Shown here: one piece after another, positions 9,288 to 19,929 of the stretch
How positions within the stretch are numbered: position 1 is the stretch's first letter
Layout: every line of letters begins with the position of its first letter
Assembly: GCF_003086295.3 (NCBI RefSeq)
Contig: NC_092045.1
Span: 25,362,890-25,426,889 of the forward strand
From: Arachis hypogaea
Taxonomy: Eukaryota; Streptophyta; Magnoliopsida; Fabales; Fabaceae
DNA length: 64,000 nucleotides
Direction of reading: 5' to 3'
Notes under the pieces: model-generated
Databases searched by the model: none
The model's input: the letters and a program-made list of their open reading frames with translations, nothing else
What the model was told of the DNA's origin: nothing
Translations under genes and position numbers: made by a program

Positions 9288-12200
9288 CTAGCTGTAGTAC
9301 CGTCTTAGATTACAGGCGTGCCAGGCCCTGGGCAGCTCATTGCCTTCTAGGTCGGATATTTTGTAATAGCCTGTCCCTAAGACTTCTGTTACCTTGTAGG
9401 GTCCTTTCCAATTTGCAGCTAGCTTTCCTTCTCCCGACTTTTGTGTTCCGATGTCATTTCGGATTAGAATCAGGTCGTGAATGGAGAAGCTTCGCTTTAT
9501 TACTTTCTGATTGTATCTGAGGGCCGTTCGCCATTTTAAGGCTTCTTCTCAGATCCGGGCTCTTTCTCGGACCTCGGGGAGGAGGTCGAGTTCTTCCTTT
9601 TGTGCCTGCGGGTTACCTTCTTCGTTGTAGAAGATGACTCTGGGTGACCCTTCATCTATTTCGATAGGAATCATTGCCTCCATCCCGTAAGCTAGTCGGA
9701 ATGGCGATTCTCCCGTTGTAGAGTGTGGGGTTGTCCGGTATGCCCATAGTACCTGGGGGAGCTCCTCGGCCCATGCCCCTTTGGCCTCTTGGAGTCTTCG
9801 TTTTAACCCGGCCAAGATGACTTTATTTGCGGCCTCTGCTTGTCCATTGGCTTGTGGGTGCTCGACTGAGGTGAATTGCTGTTTGATTTTTAGTTCGGCC
9901 ACCAAGTTCTGAAAACTTGTGTCCGTGAACTGTGTTCCATTGTCTGTTGTGATGGAGTAGGGGACTCCGAACCTTGTGACGATGTTTTTGTATAGGAATT
10001 TGCGGCTTTTCTGAGCCGTAATGGTGGCTAAGGGTTCAGCTTCGATCCACTTTGTGAAGTAGTCGACCCCTATTATGAGGTATTTGACTTGCCCCGGTCC
10101 TTGGGGGAACGGGCCGAGTAGGTCAAGTCCCCATTTTGCGAAGGGCCATGGTGCGGTGATGCTGATAAGGTCTTCGGGTGGTGCCTTGTGAAAATTGGCG
10201 TGTTTTTGGCAGGGGGGCATATTCTCACAAATTCCGTTGCGTCTCTCTGCAAGGTCGGCCAGTAGAACCCGGCTCGGACTACTTTCTTGGATAATGTCCG
10301 AGCTCCGAGATGGTTCCCACACATGCCTCCGTGGACTTCTTCGAGGACGCTCTTTGTTTCTGAGGTCGGGACGCACCTAAGGTGGGGGTTTGAGAATCCT
10401 CTTTTGTATAATACGTCGTGAATTAGTGTATAATTCTGGGCGTCTTTCGTGAGTCTTTTAGCTTCCTTTCTTTCGGCGGGGAGAGTTCCCGACTTCAGGT
10501 AGTTGAGTATGGGGGTCATCCATCCTTGCTGCTGGTTGGATATATTTAGCGTTTCTTCCTCTCTTAGCACGGAGGGAGATTGTAAGGTTTCCTGGAGGAG
10601 ACTTCTGTTGTTGCCTCCGGGCTTGGTGCTGGCGAGCTTTGAGAGGGCGTCTGCCCGGGCGTTTTGTTCCCGAGGTATGTGCTGGATCTGTATTTCTGAA
10701 AAGTGGCGTAATTGTGCCTGTGTTTGGTCCAGGTATTTTTTCATAGTTGGGTCTTTGGCCTGGTAGCTTCCATTTACTTGTGATGTGACGACCTGGGAGT
10801 CGCTGAAGATCGTGATTTTCTGGGCTCCGACCTCTTTGGCTAGCTTTAGACCTGCTAGTAGGGCCTCGTATTCGGCTTGGTTGTTCGAGGCCTGGAACTC
10901 GAATTTTAGGGAGAGTTCTATCCGCGTTCCTTGGTCGCTTTCGAGTATAACCCCGGCACCGCTTCCTGTTTTGTTTGAGGACCCGTCGACATACAGGTTC
11001 CATGAGAGTGGGGTTCCAGGGGTCTCAGTGTATTCTGCGATGAAGTCGGCCAGATACTGAGATTTTATGGCAGTCCGGGCTTCATAGTGGAGGTCAAACT
11101 CGGACAGTTCCACCGCCCATTGCAGTATTCGTCCTGCCAGGTCTGTTTTTTGCAGGATGTGTCTCATGGGTTGGTTTGTCCGGACTTTGATGGTGTGGGC
11201 TTGAAAGTAGGGACGGAGCCTCCGAGCTGTGAACACTAGGGCGTAGGCGAATTTTTCTATCTTCTGATAGTTTAATTCGGCCCCTTGTAGTGCCTTGCTT
11301 ACAAAGTATATGGGGTGTTGTCCTTGGTCATTTTCTCGTATTAACGCTGAAGCGACTGCTCGATTTCCAACCGAGAGGTATAGTACGAGTTCTTCTCCTT
11401 TTAAAGGTCGGGTTAGGATTGGTGGCTGCCCGAGGAATTCCTTGAATTCTTGAAAGGCTTTTTCGCACTCCGGGGTCCATGAGAAGGGTTTCCCTTTCTT
11501 TAGGAGTGAGTAGAGAGGTAGTGATTTTATCGCTGATCCTGCCAAGAATCTTGATAGGGCGGCTAGCCTTCCATTCAGTTGTTGTACTTCTTTGACACAC
11601 GTCGGGCTCTTCATATTGAGTATCGCTTGGCATTTGTCCGGGTTTGCTTCGATGCCCCTTTGAGTCAGCATGAAGCCTAAGAACTTTCCGGCCTCTGCGG
11701 CGAAGGTGCACTTTGTCGGGTTAAGTCTCATGTTGTGTTTTCTGAGGGTACCGAAGATACTGGTGAGGTCGGTCAGCAAGTTTTTGTCTTCTTGTGTCTT
11801 TACCAGCATGTCGTCAACATACACCTCCAGCTGTAATCCGATGTGCTCTGAGAACACTTTGTAGGTTGCCCCTGCGTTCTTCAGCCCGAAGGGCATTACT
11901 ACGTAGCAGTAATTTGCCCTTGGGGTTATGAACGAGGTCTTTTCTTGGTCGGGTCCGTACATCGGGATTTGATTGTATCCCGAGTATGCGTCCATGAAGG
12001 AGAGATATCTATAGCCTGAGGCTGCGTCTACTAAGGCGTCGATGTTTGGTAGTGGATATGGGTCTTTGGGGCAGGCTTTGTTGAGATCCGTGTAATCGAC
12101 GCACATCCTCCATTTTCCATTGGGCTTTTTCACCAGGACCACGTTTGCGAGCCATAAGGGGTATTTTACTTCCCTAATGAACCCTGCATCTAGCAGTGCT

Positions 12201-14455
12201 TGTACTTGTTCTTCTATTGCTTGCATGCGCTCGGGTCCGAGCTTCCGGCGTCTTTGTTGGACAGGTCGGGATCCCGGGTAAACTGATAGCTTGTGGCACA
12301 TCAGGTCGGGGCTTATGCCTGGCATGTCGGAGGCTTTCCAGGCGAAGAGGTCGGAATTCTCCCTTAAGAGGGTTATGAGTTCCTCCTTTAGGCCCGCTTC
12401 GAGGTTTGTTCCTATGTTTGTTATTTTTTCAGGTGTGTTCCCAATCTGGACTTTTTCGGTTTCTCCCTCTGGTTGTGGCCGAAGATCTTCTCGGGATTGA
12501 ACTCGCCCGAGCTCTATTGTGTTGACCTCTTTCCCTTTTAGGCTCAGGCTTTCGTTGTAACATCGCCGCGCTAGTTTTTGGTCGCCTTTTAGGGTAGCGA
12601 TTCCTTTTGCGGTAGGGAACTTCATACAGAGGTGTGGGGTCGAGACTATAGCTGCCAGTCTGTTTAGGGTCGGTCGCCCAATGAGGGCATTGTATGCTGA
12701 AGTGACGTCGACTATAATGTAGTCGATGCTTAATGTTTTAGATTGCTCGCCTCTTCCAAAGGTAGTGTGTAGCGAGATGTATCCTAAGGGATGGATCGGG
12801 GTATCCCCTAGCCCAAATAGGTCGGTGGGATAGGCCTTTAGTTCTTTTTCTTCAAGTCCGAGCTTGTCGAAGGCCGTTTTGAACAGGATATCTGCTGAGC
12901 TTCCCTGGTCAATCAGGGTTCGATGTAAGTTGGCGTTTGCTAGGATAATGGTGATTACCATTGGATCGTCGTGCCCGGGTATTATCCCTTGAGCATCTTC
13001 TCGGGTAAATGAGATAGTAGGTAATTCGGGCAGGGGACTGTCTTCTCGGACGTGATAGACTTCTTTGAGGTGTCTTTTTCGCGAGGATCTGGATGTTCCT
13101 CCGCCTGCAAAGCCTCCATTTATCATGTGAACGTGCCTTTCAGGGGTTCGTGGGGTTTGTTCGGCCCGATCTTCGTTATCTCCCCGCCTTCTCTTCCTGG
13201 TCTCTTCTCCTTTCTCTGCTATGTATCTGTCGAGTTTTCCTTCTCTGGCTAGCTTTTCTATAACATTCTTTAGGTCGTAGCAGTCGTTAGTAGAATGACC
13301 GTAGAGCTTGTGATATTCACAGTATTCGGACCGATCTCTCCCCGCTCTCTTGTGTTTTAGCGGTCGGGGCGGTGGGATCTTTTCGGTGTGGCATACTTCT
13401 CTGTAGATGTCTACCAGGGAGACTCGGAGGGGGGTGTAGTTGTGGTACTTCCGTGGCTTGTCCGAGTTGGGTTCTTCTTTTTTCTTTTGTTCCCGATCTC
13501 GATCTCGGAGTGGGTAGGTTGATTCCTTCCTAGAAGAGTCTCTTAGCTGGGAGGTTTCCTCCATGTTGATATATTTTTCTGCCCGCTCCTGCACCTCGTA
13601 TAGGGAGGTCGGGTATCGTTTGGATAGGGATTGGCTAAACGGTCCCTCCTTTAGGCCGTTTGCTAGTCCCATGATGGCTGCTTCAGTGGGCAAGTGTTGT
13701 ATGTCCAGGCAGGCTTTGTTGAATCGCTCCATGTATTCTCGGAGAGTTTCTTGGTTACCTTGTTTGATCCCGAGCAGACTGGGGGCATGTTTTGTTTTGT
13801 CCTTTTGAATAGAGAACCTTGTTAGGAATTTTTTGGTTAGGTCTTCGAAGCTAGTGATTGATCTTGGTGGCAGGTTGTCGAACCACTTCATGGCTGACTT
13901 GGTGAGAGTGGTGGGGAAGGCTTTGCACCGAATCGCGTCGGAGGCGTCGACTAGGTACATTCTGCTTCTGAAGTTGCTGAGGTGGTGACTTGGATCGGTG
14001 GTGCCGTCGTAGAGATCCATATCGGGTGGTTTGAAGTTTCGCGGTACCTTCTCCTTCATGATCTCTTGCGTGAAGGGATCATGGTTGCCTTCGGGGGTGG
14101 TGCCGCGTTCTGTCCGGTTTTTCAGGTTGGCCTCTATTTTCCGCAGTTTTTCTTCTAATTCTCTGCGCTTTCGAGTCTCCCTCCTCAGATCTTGTTCAGT
14201 TTCTTTCTGCTTCTTTATGTCCTCTTCGAGTTGTTTCAGTCGGTTTTGTTGTGCCCGGACTGCTTCTAGAATTTCCGAGCTCTTCTCTTTTTCGGAATTT
14301 TGTGGATCTTTGTTTGGGAGTGATGTCTTTGGGTGATTCTGTTTGTTTCCTCCTGGAGTGCGTGGTGATAGAGGGCTGTCCGGTCGTTCTCCGGTGTCAA
14401 TTTCGTCCTCTTGTTCAGATGCAGCGCGGTCATTGTTGTGAGGGTCGTCCGCCAT
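9288..14455 (-). pseudogene. gag-pol: E2 gag-pol polyprotein with one frameshift and one stop
   Basis: One frame of 1460 codons (14455-10073) continues in another frame to 9288. Order by residue: coiled coil 65-115; gag core 127-300; CX2HX4HX4C knuckle 379-392; protease IDQGSS near 515; RT 730-925 with YVDD at 879; a first RNase H (about 1000-1145) lacking two catalytic acids; a second RNase H (1152-1280) with YVDGSS, NQAEYEAL, FSDSQ and RADALSK; integrase zinc region from 1375; then, after the shift, GLDLLGP, TDNGTQF and NGQAEAANK. Breaks are a one-base loss in a C run inside the zinc motif (near 10212), a TGA at 9549 and, relative to E7, a 15-bp in-frame deletion in RT after NAGATY. The true end is TAG at 9288. 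Both breaks are recent, given the LTR identity. Confidence 0.9.
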
Positions 14456-14477
14456 GGTAGAGGGATGACTTCCAGGT

Positions 14478-14494
14478 CCCCGGCAACGGCGCCA
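14478..14494 (-). other. E2: primer-binding site (tRNA-Asp)
   Basis: The plus strand reads CCCCGGCAACGGCGCCA, equal to the 3' end of plant tRNA-Asp(GTC) including CCA as I recall it, so the element strand would anneal that tRNA. It lies one base inside the 5' LTR. Confidence 0.9.
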
Positions 14495-14495
14495 A

Positions 14496-14942
14496 TGTTC
14501 CGAGGGTTACCTGAAACGTGTAGCTCGGTCGTCTGGAGAGGCCCGAGGTGGGGGTCAGGGACCCGAGCTCGATATGCAGAGTGGTTGGTGGTTGTACCTG
14601 CAATGACACTCCGATGCTTAAGTTAGCATGGGTCCAAGCAGATATGTGTAGAACGTGGAATGAATGCCATACCTGGGTGCTCCATTGTATTTATAGTAGT
14701 TGGCCGTGATCTTCCCTGGATAAGATATTCTTATCTTATCTTATCTTTGGGAGTTTTATCTCTATCTTTGTGGAACCGCCTTTTCTAGGCCTTTTTGGCC
14801 TTTAGGTTTTGGGCTGCGTTCCTTTTTGATGGGCCTTCTTTGCTTTATTGTCCGAGGTCCGACCTGTAGGCGTGAGCCTTAGGACGAGGTCGGACCTTTT
14901 ATGAAGTTGCCGAGTTGGAGGAGCCCGGTCAGGGTATGAACA
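14496..14942 (-). repeat. E2: 5' LTR (right)
   Basis: 447 bp, TGTTCCGAGGG to GGGTATGAACA, flanked by CCATC. A TATAAATA box on the minus strand (14688-14695) follows the GATAAG cluster (about 14725-14750), the likely promoter of the genomic RNA. Confidence 0.96.
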
Positions 14943-15344
14943 CCATCCTTCCTCAACCTTTGTGGGTATGGTTCCTTTGGTACATAAGGCTTCAATATTG
15001 GCTTTGGTGAAGACGGGCTAGGGGCCTCTTCTTTCTTCCTATTTTCAGGCTTTTCTGCAGCTTCTTCTTCATGGTTTTCCTGGTTTTGGGTGGCTTCTTC
15101 TATCATTTTTCCACTTCTAAGTGTGATGGCCTTGCATTCCCCTCTTGAGTTGGCCATGGTGTCACTTGGAAATGTGTGTGTAGGCATTAGGATTTGCTTG
15201 GATAAGAACCCCACTTATGCTTCCAGCTTTGAGATTGCTACACCTTGGTTCTTTAAATTCGACATGTATTCTTCTTGGTTAGCATCTATCCTCTTTTCAG
15301 CTTGTGCTTGCCTGTCCAAGAGCGTGGAAATGGCTCATGTGAGC
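14943..15344 (-). pseudogene. gag: E3 gag C-terminal fragment
   Basis: This host piece lies between the two Tat insertions. The minus strand encodes SNLKNQGVAISKLEA, then the basic-acidic gag tail with CKAITLRSGK and PYPQRLRKDG, which continues across E2 into FSRFFEIFKKL at 5747. CKAITLRSGK resembles CQAVQLRSGK in E5, showing where gag meets protease. No catalytic residues lie in this piece. It is noncoding now, cut at both ends. Confidence 0.85.
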
Positions 15345-15904
15345 TGTTCCGAGGGTTACTTGAAACTGTAGGTCAATCTCGGTCGAGATCTTCTGTGTTG
15401 GTCGGAGCCGACGTGTCCGGTAGGTGTATAGCGGCCAGAGCTGGTGTGTCCGACTTGTGGAACTGAGAGTGCTGCTGATCCTTTATCACTGAAGGGTGGG
15501 GGGTACCTGCAAGGGACTCCGATGCTTAAGTTAGCAAGGGTATTAAGCAGGTATTGAGTAGAATCAGAGTATGAGTTATATCTGGGTGCTCCAATGTATT
15601 TATAATGGTGAGGAGTGACCTCTCTGGAGATAAGATAGTTATCTTATCTTATCTTTGAGTGAAGTAATCTTATCTTTAGGAGAACTGCCTTTATCTTTCT
15701 GGGCTTTGGCTGCCTTTAGATTGGGCTATGTTTCTTCATTTTAGGCCTGCTTTGGGCTCCTTTGGCGATTTGGCCGAACTCTTTAAGAAGAGGTCGGGCA
15801 TTGGCCGAGCTCTTTGAGAAGAGGTCGGATAGTCTGACCTGAAGAGGTCGGTCGGCTTGTCGTTAAACATCCCGGGTCAGACAGCCTGACCCAGGGAATG
15901 AACA
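15345..15904 (-). repeat. E4: 3' LTR (left)
   Basis: 560 bp from TGTTCCGAGGG to GGGAATGAACA. It differs from the right copy by scattered substitutions, about 20 extra bases near 15395-15415, and fewer copies of the ATCTT repeat, so E4 is clearly older than E2. Confidence 0.94.
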
Positions 15905-17428
15905 GTGCCCCTGCTTGAGTTCGATCTTTCCATGAGATCGTGCTTTTCAGAGCTTTGATCTCTTTGGAAGTAGTGCTCAAGCATCTGTCTTGCTTGTTTC
16001 TTCAATGCTTTACAATCTTGCAGATTTTCTAGAGGTTTGGTACTTCACAGTCTAACCTCTTTTGAGCGGTAGTGTGGGTTTTCTACCCTTGCCTTCTGGA
16101 TCACGCCTTGCTTTAAGTTTGTGTTGACAACCCTTTACTTTAGCGAAGTTGTCCTTGTGGCTTGATATCCGGACTTTTAGTGATTTGTCCAATGACTTTT
16201 TAGTGTTCTTTATATAGAACCTTTTTTAGTCTCGGATGACGTTCGTAGCCCTGTTTGAGATTGTGCCTTCTTTGAGTGGAGTTGTATCCTTTTTGGCTAA
16301 GCGCATTTGAGCCTTAAGTTGTTTCCCAACCTTTTGGCTTGTTCTTTTTTGAAGTTGTACTTGCGCCTCTTCTTTAGCTGACGTCGACCTGTATGACTTT
16401 GCCCCTGCTTGACTTCGGACTTTTCCGTGAGACCGTGCTTTTAGAGTTTCGATCTCTTCGGGGAAGTCGTGCTCAAGCATCCTGACTTTGGTCGATCTTT
16501 GAGTAGTTTCTCCTTGTGCGAGTCTAGCATTGCCCCTTTTACTTTGTTGAGGGGACTTTTCAGCCTTCTTCCAACTTGTTTGTCTTTGCTGTTCGGGACT
16601 TTTTAGGTAGTGTTCCGATGGGGAACCTTTTTATAGTTTGTTTGGATGACTTTTTAGCTCTGACTTTGAGGCTGTGCTTTTCGCTTTTTAAGTAGTGGCT
16701 TTTTTCAAGACTTCGTACCTTTTAGCAAAACATTCCTGGCCTTCTTCTGGCCGTCTGCGAGATGTCTTTGTCCGTTTTTGTGGATCTTTGTAGAGTGTCG
16801 GTACTTTGTTGTCCGATCTCTTTTGATCACTTCTGATTTTGTCCATTTTAGTGTTTTCTTAGAACACTTTTTAGTCATTCTAAACAATTTTGATAGCCTT
16901 GTCGTGGAGCCGTGGCTTTTTGGGCGGAGCTATGTCTGTTTTAGCGCACGTTTTTCGTTGGTCCGACTTCTTCTTGTCGGTCCAAGCTGTAGCTTTTGTT
17001 GGTCCGACTTCTTCTTATCGGTCTAAGCTGTAGCTTTCGTTGCTCTGACTTCTTCTTGTCGGTCCAAGCTGTTGCTTTCGTTGGTCCGACTTCTTCTTGT
17101 CGGTCCAGCTGTAGCTTTCTTTTGGTCCGACTTCTTCTTGTCGGTCTCTTCTGAGTTATGTCTGTAATCCTTTTTCTTGGACCTTGTTCAAGTCTCTTTC
17201 AAACTGTTTGGGTATAGATTTTTGGCTTCTCTTCTCTGTGTTCTTGCCCTGTTGTTGCCTCCAAAGGGTGCCTCTGGACTTTCGTGTGAGTCCTGGAGTT
17301 TTTCTTTTACTGCTGTATCTGACATCTGATGTTTTGATGTTATTGTCCGAGTTGTTTCCTTATTTGTCTGAGTTGTTTGGTAATAACCCCATGGTTGACC
17401 TATGTCTTCTTGAAAAAATATTGCTGAG
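15905..17428 (+). other. E4: leader region of the decayed antisense gene
   Basis: Starts with the CAGTGCCCCTGC block (polypurine tract on the minus strand) shared with E2 and E6. Most of it is T-rich plus-strand sequence with words such as CTTTTTAG and GTCCGACTTC. Around 17256-17320 it matches the leader intron of E6 and E7 (TGCCTCCAAAGG...). No real ORF is seen. It includes a 41-bp array. Confidence 0.65.
16955..17150 (+). repeat. 41-bp tandem repeat, about five copies
   Basis: The word GTCCGACTTC or a one- to two-base variant recurs at 16961, 17002, 17043, 17084 and 17125, a strict 41-bp period, each followed by TTCTTGTCGGTCC or a close variant. It lies in noncoding DNA of E4 and includes the inverted pair GTCCGAC/GTCGGTC. 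Confidence 0.9.
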
Positions 17429-17595
17429 ATGTCTACTAAGATCCCGGACGGCATGTCTGATTGACTGGATTCCATAGTTTTAATGCGTGTTAATTTGGCT
17501 GACCCTGAGTACTGTGTGCGACTTAGGAGGTTCCGTAGAATGAGTTGGTGTCGCCGAACCCCGAGGAGAGGGTTTGTTTTCCTTCCTTGTTGTGG
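17429..17595 (+). pseudogene. E4: first codons of the antisense gene
   Basis: ATG at 17429 starts a protein like the N-terminus of the E6 and E7 copies (KIPDGMSD, stop, LDS), with TGA where those encode Trp. It runs to an ERVCFP-like motif near 17580 and then joins directly to reverse-strand RNase H sequence, so one deletion removed the rest of this gene together with the 3' part of pol. Confidence 0.75.
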
Positions 17596-18510
17596 TATTG
17601 TAATGTAGCCTAGATGAGGCTTCTGTTATTGCCCCCTGGTTTGGTGTTGGCTAGTTTTGAAAATGCATCAGCTCAGGCATTTTGCTCCCGAGGTATGTGT
17701 CGGACTTCATATTCCCCGAAATGTCCGAACTTTTTTTTGTTTTTGTCCAGGGTCCCCCGAATTGTCCGAGCTATTCTCTGGTTTTGTCCAGGGTCCCCGA
17801 ATTGTCCGAGCTATTTTTTCATGGTGGGATCCTCAGTTTGGTTGCTCCCTTCTATTTGTGAGGTGACTACTTGTGAATCACTGGACACGGTAAGCTCCTA
17901 CCTTCTTTGCTAGCCTTAAACTAGCCAGTAGTGCCTCGTATTTAGCTTGGTTATTTAGCTTGATTTGGCTTCCCTGATCGCTTTCTATAATTACACCTGC
18001 ACCATTCCCGGTTTTGTTTGGAGAGTCGTCCTTGTAGAGTTTTCATTTTGTAGGAGTTCCCGGGGTGTCAGTGTACTCTGTAATGAAGTCGGCCAGATAC
18101 TGTGATTTGATGGCTGTCTGAGCTTCATGTCGAAGATCAAATTCAGATAACTCGATTGCCCACTGTAAGATTCTTCCAGCTAAGTCTGTTTTCTGTAGGG
18201 TGCCTTTTATGGGCTGGTTGGTCCGAACTCTAATAGTGTGAGCTTGAAAATATGGGCAGAGTTGTCGAGAAGAGAATGTGAGGGCGTAGGCGAACTTTTC
18301 TATCTTTTGATAGTTTAGTTCGGCCCCTTGTAGAGCCTTGATGATGAAGTAGACGAGTTGTTGCCCACTTTTGTCTTCTTTAACTGGTGATGAGGCTATT
18401 GCCCGATTTCCTACTACGAGGTATAATATGAGCTTTTCACTTTCCCTTGGTCGGGTAAGAATGGGTGGTTGCCCCAAGAATTTTTGTAATCTCAGAAGGC
18501 TTGTTTGCAC
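17596..18510 (-). pseudogene. pol: E4 pol remnant: the two RNase H domains
   Basis: The minus-strand frame 18510-18043 encodes the first RNase H (RPRESEKLILYLVVGNRA to EYTDTPGTP), with TNQ in place of the catalytic TDQ/TDH. Below it come broken pieces of the second RNase H (a DGSS-like region, a YEAL segment and SKLANTKPGG) down to about 17610. Compared with E2 it starts abruptly inside the RT-RNase H connection and ends before integrase. Several frameshifts. Confidence 0.82.
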
Positions 18511-19888
18511 CCCGTTGTCCTATTCAAACTTCTCTCCCTTCCTTAATATACCTCTTTGAGGTGTCCTTTGTGAGATGATTTAGACATCCCTCCTCTTGTG
18601 AATCCTCTATGAACATGTCTCTTAGGGGTGTGAGGTGGACGTTCAACTCGTTTGACCTCTTTGGTGTGAGACGTTTGACTTGTCCGACCTCTTTGGTGTG
18701 AGGTGGACCTTCAACTTGTCCGACCACTTTGGTGTGAGATGGACCTTCAACTTTGTCCGACCTCTTTGGTGTGAGGTGGACCTTCAACTCGTCCGACCTC
18801 TTTGGTGTGAGGTGGCCCTTCAACTTTGTCCGACCTCTTTCGTAAGGTGGACCTTCAACTTGTCAGACCACTTTGGTGTGAGGTGGACCTTTAACTTTGT
18901 CCGACCTCTTTGGTGTGAGGTGGAACTTCAACTTTGTCCGACCTCTTTTGTTTTTGATTGGGCGAGTTAATGGGATCTTCTCAGTGTTGCATATTTCTCG
19001 GTAGACATCCACAACAGACACCTGAAGGGGGTGTAATTGTGGTATTTTCTAGGCTTCTCTCCATGTTGATCTTCTTTTTTCTTGGGCTCTTTATCCTTAT
19101 CCCGAGAGGAGTAGGAATGTTCGGTTTTTGAGATCTCTCCTAGTCGAGAGTTTTCCTCCATGTTGATGTACTTCTCTGCTCATTCTTGTACCTCGTTTAG
19201 AGATGTTTGGGTGCTTCCTGGATATTGAGTGGCTAAAAGGTCCTTCTCGTAGACCATTGATGAGGCCCCTAATAGCTGCTTCTGTTGGCAGACTTTGTAT
19301 GCCCATACATGTTTTGTTGAAACTTTCCATGTTGTTGCAAAGGCTCTCTCGATCTCCTTGCTTGATCCCTAATAGGCTCGGTGTGTGTTTGGCTTTGTCC
19401 TTCTGGATGGAGAATAACGGATTGCATCTGAGGCCTCCGTGAAATACATCCTGCTTCTGAAATTGCTAAGATGATAGCTTGGATCTGATGTGCCGTCGTA
19501 CGGGATCATGTCTGGAGCTTTGAAGTCCTTTGGGACCTTTAGCTTTCATGATCTCTTTGGTGAATGGATCTTGGTCCTTGCAGGAGCTATCCTCATGAGA
19601 GGATCGATTAGCTTTGGCCTTGAGATCAGCTTCGAGTTTTAGGAGTTTGTCCTCCAATTCTCGGCGTCACTTTATCTCCCTTTTTAGGTCTTTCTCAGCC
19701 TCTCGTTGATGTAGGGCTTCTTCTTCCAATTGTTTTAAACGGTCTTGAAGCGCCTCCATGGCTCCCGCATTCGGAGAATCTTTTTCGTTGTTAAGTTGAG
19801 GAGTATCCTTTGGTGCAGTGTCCGCGTTTTTGTGCGGCGTTCTATCCTCTAGATCTGAATCATGATCGTTGTCATGGTTGTTCGCCAT
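18511..19888 (-). pseudogene. gag: E4 gag remnant with internal tandem array
   Basis: Gag starts at the ATG 19888-19886, 24 bases inside the PBS, and matches the Tat gag of E7: an acidic N-terminus (NHDNDHDSDLEDRTPHKN), a coiled coil (QDRLKQLEEEALHQREAEKDL), the core with DPFTKEIM, CMGIQSLPTEAAIRGLINGL and EVHQHGG, and the piece HNYTPF. Several frameshifts and deletions break it, including loss of the MKWFDNLPP segment. The zinc-knuckle region is replaced by a 36-38-bp array (18625-18955). Past the array a KRHLKEVYHV-like end is readable, then a deletion joins it to RNase H. Confidence 0.8.
18625..18955 (-). repeat. 36-38-bp tandem repeat inside E4 gag, about nine copies
   Basis: Units of the form GACCTCTTTGGTGTGAGGTGG plus CCTTCAACTTTGTC recur every 36-38 bp. 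On the minus strand the units read HLTPKRSDE-like peptides. In E2 and E7 the corresponding place (before RHVHVIHGG) has a single SPRTPER-like unit, so the array may have grown from coding sequence. Confidence 0.85.
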
Positions 19889-19911
19889 GGTGGTGGGATG
19901 ACTTCCAAGTT

Positions 19912-19928
19912 CCCCGGCAACGGCGCCA
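19912..19928 (-). other. E4: primer-binding site (tRNA-Asp)
   Basis: CCCCGGCAACGGCGCCA on the plus strand, the same tRNA-Asp 3' end as in E2, one base from the 5' LTR. Confidence 0.9.
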
Positions 19929-19929
19929 A

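Larger units (their letters stand above)
5748..14942 (-). mobile_element. E2: young Tat-like element, near complete
   Basis: The element is 9195 bp, with two 447-bp LTRs that differ by eye at one position (G/T near 5933 and 14686) and a perfect 5-bp duplication CCATC at 5743-5747 and 14943-14947. Minus-strand order: 5' LTR (right), PBS, one gag-PR-RT-RH-RH-INT frame, then a plus-strand gene between pol and the 3' LTR (left). The second RNase H and the antisense gene place it in the Tat group. The near-identical LTRs make it the youngest datable insertion here. It interrupts E3 between gag and protease. Confidence 0.95.

Noticed and set aside
10205..10222. Programmed ribosomal frameshift in E2 pol
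   Set aside because: The shift lies inside the integrase zinc motif, where no element needs one, and E7 has the region in one frame; a simple deletion in a C run is more likely.
10503..14336. Plus-strand ORFs opposite E2 gag-pol
   Set aside because: Shadows of the polyprotein frame; no motifs, no conservation in E7.
14478..14494. tRNA-Asp gene fragment
   Set aside because: Only the last 17 bases match, always next to an LTR; these are primer-binding sites (also at 19912, 22103, 27282, 38439, 38506, 55458, 61700 and 63435).
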